From Paraclostridium ghonii (lineage in GTDB: Bacteria; Bacillota; Clostridia; Peptostreptococcales; Peptostreptococcaceae), in the NCBI RefSeq assembly GCF_030815085.1, contig NZ_JAUSWG010000013.1: a DNA stretch of 64,000 nt, one strand, 5' to 3'. The position numbers and the translations under genes were made by a program. This document shows, piece after piece, positions 52,095-60,295 of the stretch; the stretch's first letter is position 1; each line of letters starts with the position of its first letter. A model generated the notes under the pieces. The model did no database searches. It had not been told where the DNA came from and saw only the letters and a program-made list of their open reading frames with translations.

Positions 52095-53122
52095 GATAAA
52101 ATTATTAAAACCCCTATTGTGCCTGATATAGGGTACATAAAACTTACAAGGTATGAAAAAGGTAGCATCCCACCAAATATTCCTAATACGGTACAAGTCA
52201 TAGCCATTATATTAAACTCTTTTGTCTTTTCTTCATAACAACTAGTACATACATTCCACAAAAGAGGAGCTGCTGTAGTATATATTCCTCCTATAAGTAT
52301 AACGGAAAAAATATTTCCAACTAATGGTGATATTTGTTTTGCCATATATAAAGTTGGTATTTCCTGATTATATGTATTTTGAATATCAGATAAAAGTGCC
52401 ATATTTATAAACATAGCAGATAATATAAGTATTAATCCACCTATAATACCTGCATATATACAATTTTTTATATTATGTACAGTTTTTCCAGCTCCCACTA
52501 GAAATGGGGTTGCAAATATTATATTCAAGCCACTATATACTAAAGCTGCTATAGGCCAACTATCAATAGCCTTTGTCATCTCTAAATTACTGACTATATC
52601 ATCTATATTATATAGATTCTCATAGTTAATAGTTATAGTTATTAAGCTTACAGCTATTGCGACTATTGCAATTATAGGTCCTATATTCCCTAATATATCT
52701 AATACTTTATTCATACCTAAAATAACAGATACCATAGTTACTATAGCAAGCAGAATTCCTCCTACGTTTTTATCTATTCCATAGTATTGATTCATCGCTG
52801 CACCAGCTCCTGCAATCATAACTATAAAACTACAAAGTGAAAATACTGGGATTATTATTTTAAATATATATCCTAATTTATTTCCAAACAAATATAAAAA
52901 TATATCATTACTATATCTTAAATTCATTATTTTTCCTATTTTAAATAGCTTCGATCCACAATACATCATAATAATCATGCATACAATTCCAGATAATATG
53001 CTTTTACTTCCTTGTGCCGAGAAAAATTGCAATATTTCTTGCCCTGTAGCAAATCCAGATCCTATGCATACAGATAAAAACGCTCCTGATAGTAAAACTA
53101 TCTCTCTTATATTTTTATTAAT
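52070..53122 (-). CDS. YkvI-family membrane transporter, ATT start proposed
   Basis: The only standard start (TTG 53032) leaves out the first helix. Upstream the frame is open and reads NIREIVLLSGAFLSVCIGSG then F-A-T-G-Q-E-I-L-Q-F-F, the conserved YkvI N-terminus (G-x-G-F-A-S/T-G-Q-E). A strong AGGAGGGGG lies 5-8 nt before ATT 53122, giving 350 aa, close to the usual YkvI length. Ten helices of the APC-like fold are predicted. The substrate is unknown. It is followed by the sensor kinase gene about 100 nt downstream. Confidence 0.72.
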   Translation of the reverse strand: MNKNIREIVLLSGAFLSVCIGSGFATGQEILQFFSAQGSKSILSGIVCMIIMMYCGSKLFKIGKIMNLRYSNDIFLYLFGNKLGYIFKIIIPVFSLCSFIVMIAGAGAAMNQYYGIDKNVGGILLAIVTMVSVILGMNKVLDILGNIGPIIAIVAIAVSLITITINYENLYNIDDIVSNLEMTKAIDSWPIAALVYSGLNIIFATPFLVGAGKTVHNIKNCIYAGIIGGLILILSAMFINMALLSDIQNTYNQEIPTLYMAKQISPLVGNIFSVILIGGIYTTAAPLLWNVCTSCYEEKTKEFNIMAMTCTVLGIFGGMLPFSYLVSFMYPISGTIGVLIILSLIIRRRC

Positions 53123-53283
53123 TTTAACCCCCTCCTACATATTAGTAATTTAACACTATAGTACTAATATATAATAGGGCTGAAGCTTATATTACTCATT
53201 TATTTTATTATTCTCCACACTTATAGCTCTCGGGGTATACTCTATCTCTTAAAGACATATTTTGTTTTTATGTCAATAAATTT

Positions 53284-53345
53284 ACATTATAAATGATAAA
53301 AACCAGAAGCTAATTATCACTCCTGGTTTTTATCATTTATAATGT
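53284..53345 (-). terminator. Terminator of the U32 peptidase gene
   Basis: Perfect 23-bp arms (ATGATAAAAACCAG / CTGGTTTTTATCAT core) with a 16-nt loop, overlapping the stop codon. Confidence 0.9.
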
Positions 53346-54578
53346 ATTTATAGTTGTTATTTTCTTTCTTAACATATAATGTTCTTCAACTGGTATATCT
53401 AATTTCATTTTTACTATTTGTTTTGCATGCGGGGCAGAATCTATAGGCTCATTTTCTTCATTATACATTTCTAAAATTTTAGCATACATAGTTTCTTTGT
53501 ATGGTCCTATTATCTCTATTTCATCTTCTACAAACATTCTATTTCTTTGCTCAACTATAACTAATCCACATTCTTCATCATGTCCTCTAACTACACCTAT
53601 AAAATCATAGTTTCTTACATATGATGCAGATTCATAGTTTTGATCTTTAGTAGATGTTTTCCCTAAGTAAAACCCTTCACTAAAGTGTCTATGACTTCCT
53701 TTTTTAAGTTCTTCTAACCACATTGGATTAAACCTCCAATTTTCGGGGTCTTTTGTATATTCATCTATAGCCATTCTATATGCTCTAACAGTAGTTGCTA
53801 CATAATATGCCGTTTTCATTCTTCCTTCTATTTTAAAACTATTTATCCCACTCTCTATTATTTTCGGAACATATTGTATCATACACATGTCTTTTGTATT
53901 AAAGAAAAATTCCGCATCCACGTTGTCTAAAACTTTTTCATATTCTCCATTTTCTTGTTCCTCAACTAATGTGTATTTCCATCTACAAGATTGAGCACAA
54001 GCTCCTCTATTGGCATCTCTTCCTGTCGTGTAGTTACTTATTACACATTTCCCTGAATAGGACATACACATAGCTCCGTGTATAAATGCTTCTATATCCA
54101 TATCTTTTGGAGAATTATATCTGATCTCTTTTATTTCTTCAAAAGACAGCTCCCTTGCCATAACTACTCTTTTTGCCCCTTGATTATACCAAAATGTAGC
54201 TGAAGCACCATTTGTTGTACTAGCTTGAGTACTTATGTGTATTTCCATATTTGGTAATACCTTTTTTACTACGCTAAATACACCTGGATCACTTACTATA
54301 ACTGCATCAACGCCTATTTCATCAAGCTCTTTTAAATAAGCTTCTAGTTGTTCAAATTCCTCATTTCTAGGTATTATGTTTACAGTAACAAATATTTGCT
54401 TACCTCTTTCATGTGCAAATCTAACACCTTCTGCCATATCTTCCTTATTGAAATTTTTAGCAGCAGATCGCATTCCAAATATTTCACCACCTATATAAAC
54501 TGCGTCCGCTCCATATATAAATGCTGTTTTTAATCGTTCTAAATCACCTGCAGGTGCTAATAATTCTATTCTTTGCAT
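53337..54578 (-). CDS. U32-family peptidase/hydroxylase (YegQ/RlhA-like)
   Basis: 413 aa. The U32 signature region EAFIHGAMCMSYSGKCVIS is intact. LLAPAGDLERLKTAFIYGAD opens the TIM-barrel-like domain. Four cysteines (GKCVISNY, GACAQSCRWKY, DMCMIQYV) match the iron-sulfur ligands proposed for U32 rRNA/tRNA hydroxylases. Annotated as peptidases, several family members in fact modify RNA. A 13-bp stem-loop lies in the leader (54611-54659). RBS AAGGAGACG. Confidence 0.88.
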   Translation of the reverse strand: MQRIELLAPAGDLERLKTAFIYGADAVYIGGEIFGMRSAAKNFNKEDMAEGVRFAHERGKQIFVTVNIIPRNEEFEQLEAYLKELDEIGVDAVIVSDPGVFSVVKKVLPNMEIHISTQASTTNGASATFWYNQGAKRVVMARELSFEEIKEIRYNSPKDMDIEAFIHGAMCMSYSGKCVISNYTTGRDANRGACAQSCRWKYTLVEEQENGEYEKVLDNVDAEFFFNTKDMCMIQYVPKIIESGINSFKIEGRMKTAYYVATTVRAYRMAIDEYTKDPENWRFNPMWLEELKKGSHRHFSEGFYLGKTSTKDQNYESASYVRNYDFIGVVRGHDEECGLVIVEQRNRMFVEDEIEIIGPYKETMYAKILEMYNEENEPIDSAPHAKQIVKMKLDIPVEEHYMLRKKITTINTL

Positions 54579-54967
54579 AGCGTCTCCTTTATTAATATAT
54601 TGTTATCTAAAATACCCTCTTTAAAATCAGTTGATATGTACTTATTTTTAAAGAGGGTTACATTATAGTATTTTTCATTATATTTTAATATTTAATTTAT
54701 ACCCAAAAATCAATTTTATTAACCTATTTTTAAAAATATATATTCAAACTATTCTATTATATCAAACTGTATACATAAAATCTAGTTTTGATTTATTTTA
54801 AATTATGAGTTTGTTTTTATGTTAGTGTGTATATTTTGATTAGGTATTGTTTTTTAGATTATATCCACTATTTCTACTAGGAATTTATATTCTTCTCAAT
54901 TTAGCATTATATAAATATTTCCAATTTAATGGTATTATTAAACTACAAATATTTTGGAGGTTCATAT
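54579..54967. other. Intergenic region between divergent U32 and sulfurtransferase genes
   Basis: Holds a hairpin at 54611-54659 and otherwise AT-rich sequence with no gene. Confidence 0.5.
54611..54659 (-). other. Leader stem-loop upstream of the U32 peptidase gene
   Basis: ACCCTCTTTAAAA pairs perfectly with TTTTAAAGAGGGT around a loop of about 22 nt. No T-run follows on either strand, so it may be an RNA structure of the leader or a DNA site rather than a terminator. Confidence 0.5.
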
Positions 54968-55795
54968 GTGAAAAATTTTGTAGATTGTTCTTTTATAACA
55001 AATTTCAAAGACCCTTCTTCTCTATTTTTAATAGATTGTAGATTTGATTTATTCGATGAATCTCTTGGTTATGAATCTTATAAAGAGTCGCATATTCCAA
55101 ATGCATTTTATTTAGATATTAATCAGGATTTATGTGGTGAGTCTAAAATTCATGGTGGAGCTAGACCTCTTCCCGATAAAAACATTTTACATAAAAAATT
55201 GTCTTCGTTTGGAATATCTGAAAATTCTACAATTGTGGTCTATGATGAAAAGCTATATAGCTCACCTCGTGCTTTTGTACAATTAAAGTACATGGGTTAT
55301 AAAAATGTATATATATTAAATGGTGGATTTAAATCTTGGAAAGAAATAAATCTGCCTATTACAAGCATCTTACCGTCTCTATCCCCTGCTTCTTCATTTG
55401 AATTAATGTCAAATAAAGATATGATATGCGATGTGAGTTATGTTAAAAAAGCTATTGCTAATGATAATATAGTTTTGGTTGATTCAAGAGATAATAATAG
55501 ATACACAGGAGAGATTGAACCCCTTTATAAAAATCCGGGTCATATTCCTGGAGCAATTAATATACCTTGGCATAAAAGTATAAATAGTAATGGTTTTATT
55601 AAAAATTTAGATATTGTTGATAAAAACTTTATTAATTTTAAAAATAAAGAAATTATAACTTATTGTGGTTCTTGCATAGAAGCTTGTATAAACTATGCTT
55701 TATTAGATGAGCTTTCATATAATGTTAAAGCCTACATCGGAAGTATGAGTGATTGGATTAGTTATTATGAAAATGATGTTGAATCGTCATTTTAG
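54968..55795 (+). CDS. Sulfurtransferase (two-domain rhodanese, SseA-like)
   Basis: 275 aa from GTG 54968, 7 nt after GGAGG; upstream ATG 54929 lacks an RBS. Two rhodanese domains are present. The first (about 1-125) is catalytically silent, with HIPNAFYLDIN. The second (about 145-275) has DSRDNNRYTGEIEP, HIPGAINIPW and the active-site loop TYCGSCIEACI with the catalytic Cys. The CGSC loop differs from the CGSG of thiosulfate and mercaptopyruvate sulfurtransferases. Donor unknown. Confidence 0.85.
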   Translation: MKNFVDCSFITNFKDPSSLFLIDCRFDLFDESLGYESYKESHIPNAFYLDINQDLCGESKIHGGARPLPDKNILHKKLSSFGISENSTIVVYDEKLYSSPRAFVQLKYMGYKNVYILNGGFKSWKEINLPITSILPSLSPASSFELMSNKDMICDVSYVKKAIANDNIVLVDSRDNNRYTGEIEPLYKNPGHIPGAINIPWHKSINSNGFIKNLDIVDKNFINFKNKEIITYCGSCIEACINYALLDELSYNVKAYIGSMSDWISYYENDVESSF

Positions 55796-55867
55796 AATTT
55801 AATTTTGAAATATTATTTTAATATGTTAAAATAGCATAGTAAATTATAACAACAAAAGGAGAAAGGT

Positions 55868-56398
55868 ATGAAAAAAGAATTTTTAACTAGGGAAAAAGTG
55901 TTCTTACAAACAACTAAGTTTGCTGATATATTAATATCAAGTGATGGATATGTAGACTTACAGGATAAGTTATCTAAAAGCGATTTAGATTATAACGATA
56001 ATAAAGTTTTTGAAATAATGCCTAGTGGTTTTATAGATTTTAACCAACATTTATATGAAGATATAAATCATATGAATTCTGTTAGTTGCGGTTTATACTT
56101 AGAAAGATCTTTAGTCACTTTCAGAATTTTCTTATGGAGTGCTAAAGGCGAAGGTTTTGAAATATTTAAACATGTTCTACGTGGAGATGAAATTGATTCT
56201 CTAAAATCTATAGATGATATGAAAGTATATGTTTACAATCATTTAGAAGAATTAGAAGATGGAATTTTGAAAACATATAGTGCATCTCCTAAGCACTCTT
56301 TTGAGCAGCTTGGAATGGGTATAGAGAATAAAAAACTTCCTTTACACAACATTCTTCAATTCATGAGCATAGATAATAATCTATCTGATTTCAGATAA
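55868..56398 (+). CDS. Unknown protein (176 aa)
   Basis: 176 aa, soluble, mixed alpha/beta. It has an R-E-K-V-F-L-Q-T-T-K-F-A-D-I motif at the start, a GFIDFNQHLYEDINHMNS segment in the middle and an acidic C-terminus. The AAGGAGAAAGGT ribosome site gives a clear start at 55868. It lies 72 nt after the sulfurtransferase gene and may share its transcript. I do not recognise a family. Confidence 0.6.
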   Translation: MKKEFLTREKVFLQTTKFADILISSDGYVDLQDKLSKSDLDYNDNKVFEIMPSGFIDFNQHLYEDINHMNSVSCGLYLERSLVTFRIFLWSAKGEGFEIFKHVLRGDEIDSLKSIDDMKVYVYNHLEELEDGILKTYSASPKHSFEQLGMGIENKKLPLHNILQFMSIDNNLSDFR

Positions 56399-56437
56399 TA
56401 GTTAAATAAAAAGTAGCTAGATTATTTGATAAAAAAT

Positions 56438-56510
56438 AAAAAATATAAGTTTTGCGCCCAAATATAAAACTTACTTTTATAGGTTGCTAAAACTTATATT
56501 TTTCTTTTTT
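56438..56510. repeat. Repeated stem-loop element, copy 1
   Basis: AAAAATATAAGTTTT pairs with AAAACTTATATTTTT around a 35-nt loop starting GCGCCCAAA. The same layout occurs at 59452-59521 with shared loop positions (C-x-CCCAAA, AAACTT). It lies between the convergent 176-aa and FtsZ-like genes and may terminate both. Confidence 0.6.
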
Positions 56511-56640
56511 AAACTAATTTAAAATATTGGTATTTTATATCCTTTTATTTTCAAAAATATTGATATTACTATATTTAAATTTCTAATCTGAATTAAATAA
56601 ACGAAAATTTTTTCTATAATTTTTTGCTATTCATACAATT

Positions 56641-57384
56641 TTAATTATATAATATTCCCATTTTTATCTTATCATTTAAATTTCCATTCAAATTTAATGT
56701 AAATATTAAATCACATTTTGCATCAATCTTACCTTGTATATTTTCTAACATTTCATTTAATATAAGTAATACTTCCTCTATTTTACAATAGTCATTTCCA
56801 AGGCTTATAAATACTATTCCTTTTTTCTTTGTTAACTCATCATTTGTTTTCATTATAGTATTAAATAACATCTCTACTAGTTCTTCTTTACTTGTTGAGT
56901 TATCACTTTCTATAAAACCATAAGCTAACCCCTTCTCTTTTGATAATATCTCTTTTAAATCTGTTAAATCTATATTTATAGTACATTCTTCTGAAACAGA
57001 TTCTACCATCATATCAATTAGCTCGCATATTAAACTCTCATTGTTTTTATTCATTGCAAACTCTGCATTAAAATCAAATTCAACCTTTTTTTCATCTTGA
57101 TTTACATCAAGTCCGATAGATACAATTCTTCTTTCTTTTGCCATATAGTTTATAGCTTTTACTATATTACATGTTCTTTGTTCTTTTGAGTTATATGTAA
57201 TAAGAACTATTTCTATTTCATCTAACATTTTTGCTGCATAATCTTTATCTATGTCTTGATTTATAGATATTTTTTCTATATCTAATATTTCTTTATTATT
57301 TTTATAATTAACTATGTATTCAAGATTTTTTATGCCATCTTCACTCACACCTATTACTTTTGCATACTTATTGTTAAAATTCAT
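56641..57384 (-). CDS. Degenerate FtsZ/tubulin-fold protein without a GTP-binding glycine loop
   Basis: 247 aa. The start, YAKVIGVSEDGIKNLEYIV, parallels FtsZ KVIGVGGGGSNAVNRMI. Where FtsZ has the G-G-G-T-G-T-G loop, this protein reads LITYNSKEQRTCNIVKAINY. The C-terminal half follows FtsZ's second domain: TINIDLTDLKEILSKEKGLA (cf. INVDFADVKTIM), KKGIVFISLGNDYCKIEEVL (cf. G-x-x-x-N-I-T-G-G-x-D-L-x-L-x-E-V) and LNDKIKMGILYN (cf. L-G-D-x-I-R-V-T-V-I-A). It is about 100 aa shorter than FtsZ. GTPase activity is unlikely; a role as FtsZ partner or inhibitor is inference. Confidence 0.6.
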   Translation of the reverse strand: MNFNNKYAKVIGVSEDGIKNLEYIVNYKNNKEILDIEKISINQDIDKDYAAKMLDEIEIVLITYNSKEQRTCNIVKAINYMAKERRIVSIGLDVNQDEKKVEFDFNAEFAMNKNNESLICELIDMMVESVSEECTINIDLTDLKEILSKEKGLAYGFIESDNSTSKEELVEMLFNTIMKTNDELTKKKGIVFISLGNDYCKIEEVLLILNEMLENIQGKIDAKCDLIFTLNLNGNLNDKIKMGILYN

Positions 57385-57584
57385 AATATTGCTCCTTAAT
57401 TTAATTAATAATTTATTAGTAATAATAACTTTATTATTAACTTTTTATAGTTTTATAGTACTATTTTACTAAAATAATAAATTATAGTAAAGTGTTGATT
57501 TTTCCAAACTAATCTATCATTTTTCATACACAAACTAAATTCATAACTTATGTAGGATTTTTAATCAACCTTAGTTTGTAAAAT

Positions 57585-57626
57585 AAAAAAAGGAGCTATC
57601 TAAAAAATAATCGATAGCTCCTTTTA
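57585..57626 (-). terminator. Terminator of the micro-ORF pair
   Basis: AAAAGGAGCTATC / GATAGCTCCTTTT with a 12-nt loop; the T-run on the minus strand is at 57585. Confidence 0.85.
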
Positions 57627-57691
57627 CGTATTTAAACTCTCGGTATACACCTCTTTTGTCCTCCTATAATTTTTCAAAAAACTTATTTTTA

Positions 57692-57775
57692 TTATTCAAC
57701 ATAATAATCTGGAGAATAATCATAATCTAATTCCATTTCATATCCAAAATGTTCTAAAACAGTTATATTTTCCAT
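57692..57775 (-). CDS. Tandem acidic micropeptide 1 (27 aa)
   Basis: ATG 57775 is preceded by TAGGAGGTAAATTAT. The 27 residues begin MENITVLEHFGYE and end P-D-Y-Y-V-E, with D-Y-D-Y in the centre. It is rich in Asp, Glu and Tyr and lacks Cys and membrane features. A second ORF of exactly the same length lies 153 nt upstream. Both share F-G-Y-E-x-E-x-D-Y-D-Y-x-P-x-Y. Too small for gene callers. Function unknown; leader peptide, RiPP precursor or regulator are all possible. Confidence 0.65.
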   Translation of the reverse strand: MENITVLEHFGYEMELDYDYSPDYYVE

Positions 57776-57928
57776 ATAATTTACCTCCTATTTTTTTGAA
57801 TTTTGCAATTTATTAATTTAATTCTATCATATTTAATATTTAATTTGCAATATATTTTTTGATTTTTTTAAAAAAATTTGAATTCATATTTTTTGATTTT
57901 TTGATATATTAAAATATTTCATTTCACT

Positions 57929-58012
57929 TTAGTCTATTTCATACTCTGGTAAATAATCATAATCCATCTCTTCTTCATAGCCAAAATACACCATTACATC
58001 AAATTCCATCAT
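57929..58012 (-). CDS. Tandem acidic micropeptide 2 (27 aa)
   Basis: Two adjacent ATGs (58012, 58009) follow AAGGAGGGTTTAATT. The peptide begins MMEFDVMVYFGYEEE and ends P-E-Y-E-I-D, with the same central D-Y-D-Y as its neighbour. Both genes also share TTGCAAA about 10-15 nt before their ribosome sites, so the duplication includes the leader. It is the first of the pair on the minus strand. Confidence 0.65.
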   Translation of the reverse strand: MMEFDVMVYFGYEEEMDYDYLPEYEID

Positions 58013-58138
58013 AATTAAACCCTCCTTTTTATTTGCAACTTTTTTTATATATATTTCATTATATTTTAATATATGCACAATGAAGTTATAATTTTACCTT
58101 TTTTTCAAAAAAATTTTATTATTTTAAATTTTAAATAA

Positions 58139-58165
58139 AAAAGAAGTATGCAATATCATACTTCT
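58139..58165 (-). terminator. Terminator of ldh
   Basis: AAAGAAGTATG-CAATAT-CATACTTCTTT, 35 nt after the stop codon. Confidence 0.85.
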
Positions 58166-58199
58166 TTAATTTCTTTTTTCTTTTTTATAAGTAATCTAA

Positions 58200-59144
58200 T
58201 CATTCAAAGTTTATTTTGTTAATATTTTCTTTCATTATACATACAGATTTATCAAATTTCTCTTTTTCTTCTTTTTCTAAAGCTAATTCTATTACTCTCT
58301 TAACACCATCTTTATTTACTACGCTAGGTACAGCTATATATACATCATTATGACCATAATCTCCATTTAAAAATGAAGAAACAGTTAAAATGCTATTTTC
58401 ATTTTCTAAAATAGCTTTTGTTATAGCAGTTAATGCCATACCTATCCCATAGTAAGTTGATTTTTTTCTTTTTATTATCTCATAAGCAACATTTCTAACT
58501 TCATTCTCAATTTCATCAAGTTCACCAAAACTTATGTTGCTATTATTTTTAGATGCTATTTGATATATAGGTTGAACTCCTTGCAGTGCATAGCTCCATG
58601 CTACGAATTGAGAGTCTCCATGTTCCCCCATTACATAAGCATGTATATTTTTAGAATTAACCTTTAATTTTTCACTTAGCATATATCTAAGTCTTGATGA
58701 ATCCAATGTAGTTCCAGATCCAACAACTCTACATTTATCATATCCTGATAGTTTATATGCAACATACGTCATTATATCAACTGGATTTGTTGCAATTAAT
58801 AGCATTCCATTAAATCCAGATTTTTTTATATTCGCTATTATACTTTTCATTATTTCAGTATTTTTATTTAATAAATCTAATCTACTTTCTCCTTCATGTT
58901 GAATTGCACCAGCAGTAATACATATTATATATGCATCAGAACAATCTTTATAATCTCCTGCATATATTTTCATTTTTCTATCTCCAAAGTTAAGTCCATG
59001 ATTTAAATCCATAGCCTCACCTTTAGCTCTCTCTTTATCTATATCAATCAAAACTAACGCTTCACAAGTGCCTTGATTTACCATTGAATAAGCATAGCTC
59101 ATTCCTACCATTCCAGTTCCAATAATCACAACTTTACTTTTCAT
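58200..59144 (-). CDS. ldh: L-lactate dehydrogenase
   Basis: 314 aa, usual length. NAD-binding VVIIGTGMVGMSYAYSMV, the substrate loop ITAGAIQHEGESRLDLL (Gln where lactate dehydrogenases, not malate dehydrogenases, have it), ATNPVDIMTYVAYKLSG and the active-site GEHGDSQF are present. It reduces pyruvate to lactate with NADH. Monocistronic by context. The RBS GGAGGAAA precedes ATG 59144. Confidence 0.92.
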   Translation of the reverse strand: MKSKVVIIGTGMVGMSYAYSMVNQGTCEALVLIDIDKERAKGEAMDLNHGLNFGDRKMKIYAGDYKDCSDAYIICITAGAIQHEGESRLDLLNKNTEIMKSIIANIKKSGFNGMLLIATNPVDIMTYVAYKLSGYDKCRVVGSGTTLDSSRLRYMLSEKLKVNSKNIHAYVMGEHGDSQFVAWSYALQGVQPIYQIASKNNSNISFGELDEIENEVRNVAYEIIKRKKSTYYGIGMALTAITKAILENENSILTVSSFLNGDYGHNDVYIAVPSVVNKDGVKRVIELALEKEEKEKFDKSVCIMKENINKINFE

Positions 59145-59578
59145 TTTTTTCCTCCAAATTTAATCATATTATTAGTGTATATTAATATAATTTCATTAAA
59201 TAAGAAATATAAACCATGTATTTTTTATAATCATTAAAATTTTATAAATATGTTATTTTAATCCTTGATTCATTTCTTAAATGTACTATTTCTTTGGATT
59301 TATAGAAAATTTTTATTTTTTACCTTTAATACTGCTTCTATTGGATTTATTTTATAGATGAAAATATAATCTTTCTTTAGTTATGCTCTATACTCTAAGA
59401 TAGTAAAATCAACAAATTGAAAAGAGATTATTTCAAATAATAAATCTCATAGGATCAAGCTATAAGTTTTACTCCCAAAGCTAACAAACTTTAAATGTAC
59501 CTAAAACTTATAGCTTAATCCTTAGCTACTTATTTTTAAAACAATCCCTTTTTATTAAGTAATTTTCTAGTATAATTT
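59145..59578. other. Intergenic region with repeat-element copy 2
   Basis: AT-rich; besides the stem-loop at 59452-59521 I saw no gene. Confidence 0.5.
59452..59521. repeat. Repeated stem-loop element, copy 2
   Basis: GGAT-AAGCTATAAGTTTT pairs with AAAACTTATAGCTT-ATCC. The loop starts ACTCCCAAAG, like copy 1 at 56438-56510. It lies 58 nt after the PaaI thioesterase stop; no T-run follows on the minus strand. Confidence 0.6.
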
Positions 59579-60085
59579 TTATAATTCTATATATTCCATA
59601 TCTTCTTCATTTTCTGATTCTAACCATTCTCTTGCTAAATCATCTTCATCTTCTATTATTCTATTTACTGGCAACTTCATATACTTACCTTTTGCTGTTA
59701 CAGCTATTTCACCATTAGGTAGTATTATTTCTCCAGTTCCTTCAAATAGTTTTCTAGTATCTCTAGTTATTCTTCCTACTACTTTTATGGTGCAATCTGT
59801 TGGTACAGGTTTTTTATATTTTAGATCAAGAGAAACAGTAACTCCCCAAACTTCTCCATCTATCATAGTTATCGCTCTACCTATAGTTTCGTCTAGTATA
59901 GCTGCAGACATTCCACCATGCATTCTGCCTGGATAACTTTGATGCCATTCTTTAGTATTACATATTGCTAGTAGTTCATTATTCTCTAATTCATAAAAGT
60001 TAGCTTTAAGACCTAAATCATTATCAACTCCACAAACTACACAGTGACTACTTATATTTTGTTTTTTTACTACTTTATGCTTCAT
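59579..60085 (-). CDS. PaaI-family thioesterase (hotdog fold)
   Basis: 168 aa. The hotdog core has GRMHGGMSAAILDETIGRAI, with the catalytic H-G-G-x-x-x-x-x-x-D-E motif, and VSLDLKYKKPVPTD. An N-terminal HCVVCG pair may bind metal. The C-terminus is very acidic (EDEDDLAREWLESENEE). It hydrolyses acyl-CoA thioesters; the substrate is unknown. A terminator lies upstream (60162-60213), so it has its own promoter. Confidence 0.82.
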   Translation of the reverse strand: MKHKVVKKQNISSHCVVCGVDNDLGLKANFYELENNELLAICNTKEWHQSYPGRMHGGMSAAILDETIGRAITMIDGEVWGVTVSLDLKYKKPVPTDCTIKVVGRITRDTRKLFEGTGEIILPNGEIAVTAKGKYMKLPVNRIIEDEDDLAREWLESENEEDMEYIEL

Positions 60086-60161
60086 AGTAGTACCTCCAAT
60101 CTTATACAGCCTAATTCATTTAGTATTATATCATAACAGAAACTCCAAGGTAAGAAGTAAT

Positions 60162-60213
60162 AAAAAAATGGATCTGTTGCATGTCTCTTTTAAAGTTGTT
60201 CATGCCACAGACC
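60162..60213 (-). terminator. Terminator after the DUF4097 gene
   Basis: Minus strand: GG-TCTGT-GCATG pairs with CATGCAACAGATCC, followed by ATTTTTTTATT. It lies about 80 nt after the DUF4097 stop. Confidence 0.75.
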
Positions 60214-60295
60214 ATATTAGTTTATACCCGTTAGGTGTCAGTTTTTTTGTATTCAAATTTGATTGTTCAAATAGGAATTTCACCAGTGGAGGTTT

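Larger units (their letters stand above)
57385..58199. other. Region with two tandem micro-ORFs and terminators
   Basis: 57385-57584 is AT-rich with no gene seen. A strong terminator lies at 57585-57626. Two homologous 27-aa ORFs (57692-57775, 57929-58012) lie upstream of it on the minus strand. The ldh terminator is at 58139-58165. Confidence 0.6.

Noticed and set aside
57624..57650. 8-codon ORF (GTG, MYTESLNT-like) after AGGAGG, downstream of the 27-aa pair
   Set aside because: Very short, touches the terminator, and has no second copy; not enough to call a gene.
60214..60295. Riboswitch or IS200/IS605 end between the DUF4097 and thioesterase genes
   Set aside because: Only the terminator hairpin is convincing; no aptamer core, transposase or clear element end was found.
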